Below, one piece after another: positions 24,701-37,408 of a stretch of DNA of 64,000 nucleotides; position 1 is the first letter of the stretch; each line of letters starts with the position of its first letter. The position numbers and the translations under genes are program-made. The DNA lies in assembly GCA_900239685.1 (NCBI GenBank), contig OENT01000468.1, positions 1 through 64,000 of the forward strand. Direction: 5' to 3'. The notes under the pieces are model-generated. The model was not told where the DNA came from. It made no database searches and saw only the letters and a list, made by a program, of their open reading frames with translations. This DNA is from Rotaria macrura (lineage: Eukaryota; Rotifera; Eurotatoria; Philodinida; Philodinidae).

Positions 24701-27700
24701 TTTTTAAAACCATCGCCGATAGAAATGGCTTTCAAGAAATCTTAAAATGTGTTTATGTGATGTAGAGTTGTATGTTTTCAACATTGATCTGATCATAATT
24801 GTTGTCAAGGCTTATTTAATATATTTTCCAAATATGACTTAGAAAAATCCATATACTTTTAATGATTATGTTATGATGAGAATATGAATTATATTTATAA
24901 TGAAAAGAAACTCAATCGATAGACATTCGAATTTATAGTTGGAGACATTTGTTAAGAATGTACAGTGAAATTTATATTCGCGTATTTATCTCATCTCGAT
25001 AACCGAATTAATTTGCTCTATGCGACGTCCACATATTATTCCCTGAGTAGAAAACAAAAAGAAGGATAGAACTTGCTCGAATCGATTACAATATTAGTTT
25101 GTTCGTACGATTTAGATTGTGAATCGTTCGGTCGTTATCATTGACATGACATGTGAAAAGATTTTGTTTCTCGAGAAACAACTTGATTTTTCAGTTGTGC
25201 TATTGGTATGCTGATTCACTTCCAAGATACTCTATTTAATTCTATTGAATGATAATTATTCGAATGAGTTCTTGTCGGATTTCTATTGAGTTCTTTTTTC
25301 TATATTTCGGATCGTTTGGACGAGCGAACTTTAGTGGAAAACGAGTCATCGAATGCATCTAAATGCTCCGTCAGATTAGGCAGGTTTTTCAAATGTCTCT
25401 TATAATATGCCATTGTTAGATTCTTCCTGATGACTACGTTTCGAGATACAAAAAACTGGTACACAGTTCAAATCTGCTCTTTTCCAACAGTATGATCTAG
25501 TATGTGGTTTCAATTTCACAGATGTAGATAGAAAACCGATTACATTGAAGTTTCTTTTAAAACACCATATTCATTTTGAGCCGCCCATCTATAAATTGTA
25601 CAGTAAATCCTTATTGAACAATTTCTTTTTCAGGTAGATTATTGAATACGCTCACTCATCAAATTTCTTTCTTCAATTCATCGAAATTTTACTTACGAAA
25701 ATCCTTTTTCATTAACCATGTAGACTATGAGACCTTCTTCATCTGGTTCGGTCCATTTAAGCTAGAATGAAATACGAAGAAAAAATTCGTGAATTAAATA
25801 ATAAAACAGCGACAGACATCAGTTGTTTCAGCTGGTAAAACGTCAGGTTCTTTGAATAATTGTCGAGCTTGTTCGTAAGCCCATTCATCGGGTACACAAT
25901 ATTTCTATTTAATAAAAGACATAAGAATAAGTAATTCGTTCGTCTAAGAAGTTTTATTTTAATCTACTTTTGTATCAATATGTTTAAGAATGGTTTCAAT
26001 ATTACGATATTGTTTAACTAAATCAAGGGCACGTTTTTGGCCAATACCTTTAATCGAATCACAATAATCACAACCAAGTAAAATACATAAATCAGTAAAC
26101 TAAATAAAAACAAGCATAAATAATATCGCAACAACAATCCCGCTCATACTTCTTCAAAATTAATTTCTAAACATTGAAGAACTTTCGATAAGGAATACTC
26201 TCGTATTGGCATTTTTCTATGAAGATGAAAATTTTAAATTTTATCTATTTAGATAGTTTCAATGGAACTTACCTCGCTTCACTAAATGTTAAATGTCGCA
26301 CAAGAACATCAGCACCAAATGTCAAAGCCTAAATGTAAAGTTAAGTGACGAGTACATTAAATTTAAAAAGTTCACTTTACATCCATATCTTCAGTTCCAA
26401 CGCCATAGACTTTGCCTTGTTTAACAAGTGCTGCACATTCTAAAATAAAACAGAATAGGATAGCAATCAAATAATAGAAAATAAACAATCTTACGAGCTT
26501 CAGCTTCTGTCGGTGCATCAACATACGGTACGCCCATTAATCTCAACAAATGTTTACAATCTTCATTGTGTTGTCGTGTTACTTTAACCGTTCGCCGAGC
26601 GAACTTATCAAATGCTTCTTCATCACCTTAAAAGAAAGTTTAATTTATGTCAGATTCCACTTTTTCTGTCCAATAATAAGAAATCGTTTATTTACCAGCA
26701 TCGGCTGCTTTAGTCATTTCAGCTTCAGCCTCTGTACGTCGTTCAAGACGTTTCTCTAATTCTTTTGATTTCATTTGTGGTGGTTTTCCATCGAATACAT
26801 ATACGGGCTTGATACCATTTTCAATCATCCGAATCGTTCGATAAAACATACCCATTAAATGGCTAGTTGTTTCACCGCTATCGTTCGTTAAATTTTCCCC
26901 ATTTTGTCGGACAGCAATCAGAAATTGATAAATAGACATCGAACTATGAAATCAATAGAAGATGTCGAAGAAATATCTTCATACTAGAAAGTTCCAAGAG
27001 ATCATCAAATCTATCACGCTGTCATAGATATACATGTTCAAATTTTTGATGTTACAAGTAACCTATGTACATCAATGAAAATAACAAGTATTTCTTCTGT
27101 TAGCTCGAGAGATTTAAAAAGTACTCGATTAATTTTAGCATTTGAATAGAAAAATTTCAGAATCAGACCAACATGAAGTTGATCTATTGAGCTATTAATT
27201 CAACTATTGAACTGTAGTAGACAGGAGTAGCAGCTTAATAGCCATACGAATTTTTACGCAGTCATACAACAGTGCAAATCAAAATGTTAGATTTTTACAA
27301 GTTACTCAAGTTGAAACATTTCAACGAAGAGAATTTTCATTACTTATGTACTACTTGATGATTTGTGTCAGTGAAAATTTCTATTCTTTTAATAATGTCT
27401 GCAATGGTGCAGAAACTTCCTACGACAGAAGTTACCATAGCAAACTGAATGTATTTCCCATTTCGCTAAGTTGAAGTGCAGTAATCGAAGAGAAATCAGT
27501 AAGATTTCTATGTATATGTATATATAAAGTTCATTTCAATCAGTTGTATTTTAGCTAGTGAACAAAAAACTCGAATTCTATTTGCTGCAAAATTATCAAT
27601 ATCTAGAACTTTGACAAATGAATAATTACCTATATGAATTTCTCGCATTTTACAATTACTTCACAGCTGTAACTTTACATGAGAACTTTCATAACTTGAT

Positions 27701-28004
27701 AGTGTTTCCTTTTTCAAACATTTTCAAGAAGTTCAATTTTCTTCAAAAAGCGCTCCCATATCATTGTATCTATCAAGATTTACTATTTACTAATGCTGTC
27801 TGAGATTTTCTTTGTTGACCAAATAGATAAATGAATCTTCGAAGAAACTGATCATATAATATCTATCTTTGAATGTTACACATGATTGTATGAGACTTAC
27901 GCATCGACAGCAATTTTTCGTCCAAAATAATTCGCCATTTCTCCCTCTTTGATAGCTGCTGGTGCATGATCAGCAATTAATTTTGCTAAATTATGAATTC
28001 CCAT
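21796..28004 (-). CDS. FEN1: Flap endonuclease 1 (FEN1)
   Basis: Eleven minus-strand exons: 27901-28004, 26696-26943, 26495-26626, 26381-26439, 26273-26328, 26150-26216, 25968-26099, 25818-25904, 25697-25761, 21972-22101 and 21796-21912, giving 398 aa. FEN1 removes 5' flaps in Okazaki fragment maturation and base-excision repair. It opens [15 protein letters not shown]. The two-metal active-site residues fall at the human positions: D34 (KIAVDAS), D86 (FDGKPP), E158/E160 (PTEAEAQ), D179/D181 (EDMD) and D233 (GCDYCDS). The PCNA-binding box QGRLDTFF occupies 337-344, again as in human. A Lys-rich nuclear tail follows. Intron 9 (22102-25696) is 3.6 kb and contains a gene on the other strand. Exon 10 joins exon 9 in phase to make the conserved FSEDRIRNG. 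Intron 1 is 957 bp with nothing recognised. Confidence 0.95.
22579..23808 (+). CDS. SQSTM1: p62/sequestosome-like PB1-ZZ-UBA autophagy receptor
   Basis: Two exons, 22579-22650 and 22699-23808, giving 393 aa. PB1 domain at about 1-90 with a basic N-terminal strand and an acidic OPCA-type loop ([16 protein letters not shown], 57-72). ZZ zinc finger at about 107-150 with C107, C113-x2-C116, C127-x2-C130, C136-x2-C139 and H145/H148. A low-complexity Asn/Thr/Gln linker follows, then a UBA domain at about 350-390 ([16 protein letters not shown]). This domain order defines p62/SQSTM1 (Ref(2)P in flies), which self-assembles through PB1 and brings ubiquitylated cargo to autophagosomes. A weak LIR-like W320-L-N-V is present, without the usual acidic flank. 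The whole gene lies antisense inside FEN1 intron 9. A shorter start at 22900 would lose PB1, so the spliced model is preferred. Confidence 0.88.
23809..25696. other. Remainder of FEN1 intron 9
   Basis: Downstream of the p62-like gene and before FEN1 exon 9 no further exon chain is visible. A 93-codon plus-strand frame at 24221-24502 has no motif and no ATG-appropriate context or splice partners. Confidence 0.5.
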
Positions 28005-28159
28005 CGTTTAAATAAAGTTATACGAATAAAAATCTCGAAACATAAATAAAAAAAAGAATCTGTTAAAAGCGATCAGTCTGAAAATACATGGGCAGGCGTT
28101 TCGTTCATTTGTTCTAGTTTAAATGCGAAACTTATTAAAAAAACAAGAAAGAAAAAAAA

Positions 28160-28729
28160 TTAATTAGTTGAAATTTTAGTCCCTTGTTGTTGGACATTTT
28201 TTCCCGTATATCGAACTTTCCCATAGCTAAATGGGACATATCGATAGTGTATCATGTGTTTGATGCGTTGTTTCATTGTCAAAAGAAATAATATTATAAA
28301 GTAAGCTAACAGCATAGGCCAATATACTGGAATATTTAATATAGGAAATAATGTCAAAATGATACTAATTACGATGGCTTTGAAAGTTGTGTACCAAAAT
28401 TGGAATTCAGGCAAACGCCGAATAAATGGTCGGAATTCATCCGTTGATTTTGTTGGCAAATTAGGTATGTTATCATCGTCCTCGACGATCGATAATGATG
28501 GTTCTATCTTAGGTGATAGAAAGAGAATAAGTCGATGTAGTAAGAATATGCCAAGGACATACACTATGATGTAAAATCCTTTTCGATAAAAAACTTCAAG
28601 AAGCAATAGTACTAATAAAAGTAAATTTAAGAACCAACGACAAGTGGTATACGGTGTTACACGATCAAGATAGTATTGTATAAATGTTTCTAATCGATTA
28701 AAACTCGAAACGTTGGTATTTGAATACAT
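28160..28729 (-). CDS. RER1: RER1 Golgi-to-ER retrieval receptor
   Basis: Single-exon 189-aa frame. RER1 is a multi-pass early-Golgi membrane protein that returns escaped ER membrane proteins and unassembled subunits through COPI vesicles. It shows the hallmark EFRPFIRRLPEFQFW block, preceded by LSPKIEPSL, and a late KQRIKHMIHYRYVPF segment. Hydrophobic spans occur near residues 35-52, 54-72, 118-138 and 140-156, with a polar basic tail. Length is close to the family norm. It is followed 155 bp later by FEN1 on the same strand, and its 5' end faces the USP gene across a shared upstream region. Confidence 0.95.
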   Translation of the reverse strand: MYSNTNVSSFNRLETFIQYYLDRVTPYTTCRWFLNLLLLVLLLLEVFYRKGFYIIVYVLGIFLLHRLILFLSPKIEPSLSIVEDDDNIPNLPTKSTDEFRPFIRRLPEFQFWYTTFKAIVISIILTLFPILNIPVYWPMLLAYFIILFLLTMKQRIKHMIHYRYVPFSYGKVRYTGKNVQQQGTKISTN

Positions 28730-29381
28730 TTTCGATTAATTTCATCGATGTTGGGAAAGAGCAACCACAGCCAGCAAGCAAACTAATTTCTATTCCCATT
28801 GGTGCATAAGATAGAGGCCGCCAACGAACTCTTTTTTTTATATATAATAAATATTGATTTAATACAAAAATGCATAATTATTCGTTGAATTATGTTTTTA
28901 TTTGCTAGATAAATTATATTCTATTACTTCTATCATAAAGAAAAAGACGACGAGTTTCAGGGTCCTTTTCGATCTATGTATGTCCATGTTGGATCGTAGC
29001 ATTAAAAATCTTATGGCTAACTTTTTCTTGCGAAATCCGATTCAAAATGTAATCGAAGATTATTTTCATTTAGCATATGGAGATGTTTTTCATTGACATA
29101 AGAGATTAAAATGCATATGTTTCGTGGTTTACTTTCGTTTGAAATTGCTTCTTTTCGTGTGTTGTTCGTACGTATGTATTTTATTTATGTACATATTCAC
29201 GTCACGTTACCAATACGTGTTTTTCTCCGCTATCGAGAATTTCTTTACTATATGATTTTTTCGATCACGATAAATCAATAATCGGACGAAAGTCAAAACA
29301 ATCATCTATCACATTGCATGAAGATATTTAAGAATATCCGTTATCATCATGAATGTGTTCTTTTCGATTTCGTTTTAGATC
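28730..29381. promoter_or_regulatory. Shared divergent upstream region, RER1 / USP
   Basis: These 652 bp separate two start codons pointing in opposite directions, so both promoters must lie here. Just before the USP start the sequence reads TTTCGTTTTAG|ATCATG, a good 3' splice site. This suggests a 5' UTR intron or a trans-splice acceptor. No core promoter motif can be claimed. Confidence 0.5.
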
Positions 29382-32341
29382 ATGTCGAAAATAGATCTTG
29401 GTGATGTTTGTGGACGTTTTTTATCTTCACGTCTATTAAAACAATCGGACTCATCTTTCTCAAAAAATTCACTAAATAATGAGCATATTGCCAATGAACA
29501 TAAACATCATACTATCTTAACACAAAAGTTATTATTTAAACCATATAAAAAGAATCCACTAGATCAACTACGTAAACGATATTCAAATGGAGTTATACCA
29601 ACTATAACAAATGATGTCGTATTAACATCTATTACGAACCAATCAACAAATAAATGTTCCTCACCAAAGACTATTGATAAAACTATTGAAAAAGATTCAT
29701 CATTGATGATGAATTGGGAACTATTAAAGGATCGTGGTTCAGGTCTAATTAATCTTGGTAATACATGTTTTATAAATGCATCACTACAATGTTTAGCGAA
29801 TACTCCACCACTCGTTCAATGGCTACTATCAAATTCTCATCATCAACATTGTCGTATGAAATTAGAGAAACAGTTTTGTTTATTTTGTGAAGCTGAACGT
29901 ATCGTTAAATTAATACATACAAAAAATTCCTATTCATCATCAACAAGTCCAGCTAATCCAAACAATATTGTACGACGTATTAAAGACATATCGAAAACAT
30001 TTCGTTTTGGCCGTCAAGAAGACGCTAGTGAATTTTTAATTTGTTTAATTGATAAGATTATTGAAGCATGCCTACGTTCATCTCAACCGCCGGAACGTTT
30101 ACGTCCTTCATCCGGTACATCCTATGAACAACTATGTCATTCACAAACATTTCTTCATGATTTATTTGGTCTTGTTTTACGCTCACGTGTTATATGTTCA
30201 CGTTGTCGTTACACATCGGATACGTTCGAAGTTCAATATACATGGATTGTTGGTGTACGAAATCATTCAGATTTACGACAATCATTGCAACAGTTTGTTT
30301 GTCGAGAAACATTATCAGGTGAAAATCTCTATCGTTGTATCAAATGTAAACAATTAGTGCCAGCCGTGAAACGATATACGCTACATAAAGCATCGAAAAT
30401 TTTATTGATTAATTTGAAACGTTTTGAATTCGGTAAAAATTCACATAAACTATCGCATCTTGTTCGTTATCCTGAATATTTAAATGTTAAACCGTATATG
30501 AGTGAAGAAAATTCAAATGATCAAACATTAAATTATCGTTTATACGCTGTTCTCGTACATGTAGGCTCATCCATGCATTCAGGACACTATTATTCATATG
30601 TACGTTCACCAAATAATCGTTGGTATAAAGCAGATGATACATCAATGACACAGTGTGATGTCAATCAAGTTTTAACACAGCATGGAGCATACATACTATG
30701 CTATATTAAAGAAACAGAACCGTCACTAACAAATAATTTAACAAATGGTAAATCTACAACAACAGCAACCGCAAAAATAAATAAAATTAACTATCAAAAT
30801 GGTAAAACATCCAATCATGAACACCCATCGCATACAGTAACAGTAAATTCGAATTTTTTTACTTCACGTTCAACATCGACTCAAAATCTTCCTCGGCAAA
30901 GTATGTGGCACACTAAATAGTATCATATAAAATCTTTTCTTGCAATATTAAGGAAAGACAAGACAGATGTTATGAATTTCATAGCGAAAGCTCTTATTAT
31001 TATTTCAATGAATATTTATTATTGGAATGATGAGCATGGAGAATGTTCTTTGGAACGAATACTTGCTAGATCTCTCTGATTGAGGTTTTTATTTGAAACC
31101 GCTAACATTTTGATCTGATACTAAAGCATAAAAAGTAGAACACTACGAAAGAAATGAACGCCAGAACACTAGTCAATATTTTAGTTATGCTTGTATGAAA
31201 GATCATAAATCATCTTCGAATGTATAACATTTGAAGATAGTAGGATATCAGAAGTAGATGAAATCAATAATGATCATTAACCTCGAATCTCTTACGAGAT
31301 TCAGAGAAAGGAACTCATTTGTAAATCGTTATATTTCTCTATATGAACTATATCACATTCTGACACTATGATAACTAAAATTTGCTGATAGACCTGGGCT
31401 ATCTATTGAAAGACTACCATTTTGTTGCTCATTCAAAAACTGTTTGTTTTGTATATCACCAGGTTTTGAAGAAACAAACCGTTGGCATATAACCTAGGAT
31501 ATACATTATTCGTTTGGATTTTGTGTCATTTTATTTCACATGAAATTTTATCTAGTAAATGGACTCAATGGATATACAAAACCTAAAGCTCAAACAACAT
31601 CACATACAGAATCAGCCAATGGTCAATCTAGTTTGTTAGCTGAAAAACAACAATCGTTCGTAACTAGTAGTTCGAAAACCCTCAGTCCATCAAATAAGGT
31701 GATTATATTCGTTTGACTTTTCTGACTTCATTATTAACTTTAACTTCGAATTCATTCTTTAGTCGAATCAAGGAAATAATAAATCATCATTGTTAACTTC
31801 TCCGGAAGTTTTAAATGAAATAAATGCAAAGCTAAATACACCATTGTCGATAAATAGTAGTAGTCATTCCATATCTTCATTGTCAAGCCTGGAATCAAAT
31901 TCATCATCACCAAAATTGACTGTGAAAGCAGCAACATTATTATCATCTCCAAAACTCAACGGACATACATCTATTTCAAATTCGAATCATCATTCGAATG
32001 AAAATAAGAATTCATTAGAATTGGAACAGCCAGTAAGAAAAAAACAACGCACTGAAGAAATCTCAACCGTGAATTGTTCCTCTCAAATGAATTCTCTTGA
32101 TGAACAATCGATTGCTTCAACATCGATGATTAATATTCTGAAGAAAAAGAAAAAGAAACATAAATCCGATAAAAATCATCATCATCATCATATGAAACGA
32201 TGTCATGATCAATCACCTTCACCAACATCCAAATCATTGCCATTTACGACGGTTGAACAATATCGACAGCATCATAAAAATAAAAAACATCATTTTCATA
32301 AACAATTTCCATCGTCTTTATTATCTCGTACACCTGCGTGA
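29382..32341 (+). CDS. USP36/USP42-type ubiquitin-specific protease
   Basis: Three exons, 29382-30900, 31556-31698 and 31763-32341, giving 746 aa. Exon 1 would otherwise read 7 codons past the GTATGT donor to a stop at 30920, so intron retention would give a 512-aa form. The USP catalytic core spans about 120-430: Cys box GLINLGNTCF (C129), His box SGHYYSYV (H402) and WYKADD (D418). Structural zinc pairs are C272-x2-C275 and C319-x2-C322. NLKRFEF and YPEYLNVKPYMS match the USP36/42 branch, which removes ubiquitin from nucleolar, histone and p53-pathway proteins. The C-terminal part is Ser-rich with a Lys run (ILKKKKKKHK) and a His run, typical of nucleolar targeting. Which of USP36 or USP42 is closer cannot be decided by eye. 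Confidence 0.9.
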
Positions 32342-35300
32342 TAACGTTTGCTTCTGTTTTTCTTTATGTGCACTTTTCTATTCAATCACGTTACGCGAAA
32401 AAAAGATATACAATGAGCATTCTCATCATCATTTCAGCTCTTGATTCTTTTTCTTATTGGTATCTTTCTATTCGTTTCTTCGATACTGCCCATGAGTGTT
32501 CATGTTCTTAGCAACAACTTTCTCTTGTTGTTTCTTCTTCTATAGTAGTGGTGCGATTGTTTTCGGTTCTTTTTCATTGGTTTTTGTTGTTGTTGTTGTT
32601 GTTATGCTTGTGCGTGAGTGTGTGTTTGTGCGATTTCTGGATTGTTTTTTTTTATATCCTTGTTAACATACACATTTGTGTTGGATGGATGAAACAGACA
32701 GACATATTTTAAATGTTTATGAAGTGAAATCGAACATTGAAGAACATTTATCAGAGATTATTCTAGCACTTGATCATATCTTATTTATGCATTTCTTCAG
32801 ATATTTGCAACTGAGAAAGTTTAACTCCATGCTCGATAATTTGCGAAATCTCAGTATCACTGTTGACTTTCGACGAGTTTCTCATTGGAGTAAATATCTA
32901 TTAGAGAGATAACTAATCATCAGACGATTGAATCAGTGGGCATCTATTGTTTGAGTTTGTATTGAATATATGAGAAGAAGACAAAACATTTCAAACTCGT
33001 TCTGGTCACTACCTTGTGTACAACGGTAATTACAAAATATTTCAAAGATCAAGGTTTTCCATCTCAACCTTAGTCCAAACATTCGTATTTATATAGTCAT
33101 ATGTAATTACATTGAAAATTACGATTCATCACTGGTTTTTGTTTTTGAGTAAGTTGTTCTAGATAAGATTGTCATTTATCATATGATTGACTTACGACTA
33201 GTACAGATTACATTTCGCTTGCCGTATCTTGTCCTGATATTTTCGTTCCGATTTTAGAGATTTGTAGAAAAAGTACAGCATAGATTTTTCTAATTAACAT
33301 TCAATATGTCGATGGATATTATAGAATTATATCTAAAATATCGGACGAAAACAAGATTTCAATATTAAAACAATAACAATTACAATTGAGTTTAGCTGAA
33401 AACGCCGAGATTTTCAGGTTGTTTCATGTATGGTATTTACCGAAACCAATGGGAGACGAAATTAAATGTTAACATATTACTATTTCAGTTCTCCTTAAAT
33501 CCCTAAAATGAAATCAAAATTTCATTAAAGCAATAATGACTCAACTTTACGAGTTTTACTCTAGTCACCAGAAGACACTCCTGTGAACATCATACGAAGC
33601 CACGTGGTCTGTGTGTGTTCAATCAATTTTCTCATCTTTGAATTTCATGAAAAAGAAAACAACTGATAAATAAATAATAGTATCAATTTAAAAGATTATG
33701 AATAGGAGTGAATTAAAATCGACAACTGTATTTGGAAGTTTTCATTCGATAGCAGCAATTTTATTTCTCTTCTAATGGATAATTAAGAACTAATACAATA
33801 TAAATTTCAATCGTTTTTCCACTTATCCAAAAGCTTGGACCGAGATAAAAATTTAAGGTATAAAATTCAAATATTCGCTTGTTCCAGAATAGAAGTTAAA
33901 AATCTTTCAAGAATTTCTCGTTCCACAAACTGTGAACTGTTTTCTACATAAGCGTGAATGAAGTTTGCAAGAACGGTAGTCAATCAAATGTCATTTGAAG
34001 TACGAGCTTAAATCAATGTAAAATATGTAAATCATAGAAACAAACGACTTCGAACGATATTGCATAGCAATGATGAGTTTGCTCTGTAAGATTTGTTAAC
34101 ATCAAAGACATCGGTCGAGGTTAGAAGATACTAAGTGAGTAGGTGTATGCATAAAACTTCAACTCTTGGTTTCACGCTGTTGATAGTATAGATTCCTTTA
34201 ATTGTGTTTTAAATAAGAACATAAATCTTAGATAATACTGTTGCAACAAGAAATATGAATTTCCTGTGCTCAAATTAAATTCTCTTGCCATCAAAAAATA
34301 AATGCATAGTACCTTAACTAGTTAGAATGAACATTGAATGCTTTTAGATTAGTAAAAAGCTTCAGACACATACCGATAACATGAAGGAACACTTACTTTA
34401 ATAACTTTTCGATACTTTTAAAAAATTCTCTGTCTTATGAATAAATCAAACATGATAAAAGTACGACGTTTCAAACGATTATAATTATACGAATCAATAT
34501 TTTATCGACATTCCATTGAAAAATATTACATATTTCAAGTAAAGAATTGTACACCATTGCCCAGATTGAAGGACTCGTTCTTTGATTAATAGTTAGAGAT
34601 TAGTTTTTATTTAAACTTGTCGAACACGTGATGATAACATGTGCGCATGGCTTATCAAGTAACTAGTCGAGTTCTTTCTTAATGGTATGTCGATCAGAGT
34701 TGACACAAACTTAATGGTTCATCAACATTGAAAGAAACTGCTTAAGAAATTAGTTGCTTATCTCTATACTAACGACATCCTTTTTCAGTTGATCGATGAG
34801 CCAATATACAAATAGTTACTTGTAACTTATGCCCAAAAGAGTTGTCCATGAAATTTCTTGTATTATTCTTCAACCATAGAACTCTTGCATTAACTGCTGA
34901 TATCTACGCAGTGTATTTTCTCATCTATGTCAAGTGTTCATGATAGTATCAGTGTTAACGAAGAACGTTATTCATTGCATAGAATACTGTAGTTGCTCTA
35001 GTATTTTTTACTACGAGTTGTGTCATTTATAAATAGATTCTAATTACTCGTATATGCTACGACGCGTATATGTTATATGCAGTAGAGATATTATATCGAC
35101 GCAAATTACTCAGCATGTGATGATTTGCGTGTCCTATGCTTACTGTATGGCTTATTTCGAACACATAATGACGTAATTTCGCTAAATACAATATGTCATA
35201 GATCAATAGTTTGACGCTGTCTTTACCTAAATTTAAAATTACATGTATATTTCGAGTCTTTGTGGATCCAATCAACGTGACGTCATTCTAGAGATTTTCA

Positions 35301-37408
35301 TTTGGTTTAATTATATTTAAAAGACAACATCAACAAGACGATAAATTTTCATGCAGAGTTAATCCAATAATTTTCAGCATAACATTAAAAATTACATAAT
35401 AAGTTTTGTAGATGTTTCGTCTGAAGACATAAAATAGTGATGCAAGATTCCTTATCAATGTATTGAAGTTTTCCGAACAGGTGATTGCATTCAATGTAAC
35501 CAATGAGTTTGAGTACACAAATTAAAATGGTCAGTTGATAATCGAGAAAACTATTACAAAATAGAAAAAATCAGCTTAGGGCGCGATCAGATTTTTGAGA
35601 AATCGATTTTTAAGAAGATAGTATGTTGAACTCCTTTCTACGTGTATATAAATGTATTAACATTGATAAAGTTTATTCTGGAACTATTGAGCAAATAAAA
35701 ATGCCTATATTTTATTATTCTACCAATATGAAAATCATGAGTACTTTCGTGGATAAAATTAAGCATAGCATTTATTCTTCTATAGATGTCAGATAGGTAG
35801 GTGATGAGAACGATAGAAACAATCATGTCCTTGTTTTCCCTATTCATTGAGTTTTTATCCCTTCCGATGGTTCTCACTCTTCGGGTTGTACATATTATTC
35901 ATCATGGTCACGGCCTTGCTAATATAACTACTCATATAACTTTCATATTGGTAAGAAGCCATCGTTACGATACAGTGACCTTTTCTAGATAATTTCATGT
36001 CATTTTCTTTGTCCACATCCATATCGTTGAATTCGATTTTTATCATAACATGGTTTGATAAATTATGATTATTGAATTCTTTCGTGTGCACAATGTCAAT
36101 TTCAACATAGATGAGAATAATTACAACTATGAATTACTCTCAATAGGATTGACATTATAATAAAACAAATGAAAAAAACCTACTTGCACATAGAAAAGTA
36201 ATTGTAAGACAACATGACCGGCAAAAAATTATATTTTGTTTAGATAGAGTTATGAAACTTTCTATTCATCTGGATAATTACATAGATGCACTAATGATTA
36301 TCATTGTTTTTGTTTTTGTTCATCATCTGCTGGTTACAAATCATATGTATATATGTATGGATTCCATTCTGTTGGCCTCTCTTTCACGGTCCTGCTAAAA
36401 GAAGAAAGTGGAATTAATATGTACAAATGATGAACAAAATGACAGTGATATTTCGTATGTTATGAAGATATCTCATACAACCTAGACAATTCTGTTCATG
36501 TTTTTGTTAATCATTCTTTGATATTGCTACTGTAAAATAATATAATATTCATGCTAGTTAGATAGGCACATCAGAAATTTGTCTATACCAATTTGAAACA
36601 ATAATTAAAGAAGATGAAAATCATAAAATTTTTTATGTTGATCTTTTTGTCCTAAATGCCATTTATCTGAATGTTTATATTGGAAGAAACCCTCCATTGA
36701 TATATGATGAAACAGCACTTATTTTTGTAGTGAGTAATTATTCATATCTAATTACAGCATTAAAATGTATTTAGTAATATCACACATCTATTTTAGGCAA
36801 TAATGGATTCACAAAAATCAGACATGGAATAGTAGTTTATCAGAAAAAAGAGGGAGCAATCATCGGGAAATAGCTTTTGATGTAAGTGCTAGAGAGTATG
36901 ACCTTTTCCTGTTTCCAGGGAAGAGAAATACATGAAATATATCTAGAAAATATGTTAAATACCAATTAACCACACAGATTTTGACACCATTTCCCTGTTG
37001 TCGACTGGATTTTGCTTTCATGTGACTTATTTATCAGATTTCTCATCTCATTGATAATTACTATTTCTTGTTTCGTTCTGCTTATCGTTTATCAATTGTT
37101 GCAAAGAAACATATGCAGAAATAGACTACACATAGGATCCGCCGCTCATAAAATCACAAAGGAATCCAAAAATGACTTCAAACAAGTGACTACTATTAAC
37201 TCGAAATACTTACTCGAAACGATAATTTCATAGTGGCACAATTGAATATAAAAATTCTGTTTCATATTAACTGTATTCATTAAATCAGTTACTCAATAGT
37301 ACATTGAAAAGTCATTTCTAGAGTAATAGTTTATTTAAATGAATTGATCAATTGCAATGATCAATCTAATTAGATTCTTTATAAGTGATAAAAGTAAATT
37401 TATTCTGA
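32342..37408. other. Long gene-poor AT-rich interval
   Basis: Starts with the USP 3' flank, including a (TTG)n run near 32584-32605. Several minus-strand open frames at 35057-36091 lie in different frames without splice sites that join them, and no family is recognisable. No RNA gene or transposon was identified. Confidence 0.45.

Noticed and set aside
35057..36091. Cluster of minus-strand frames as a multi-exon gene
   Set aside because: Frames differ, no consistent splice sites join them, and the translations are low-information AT-rich.
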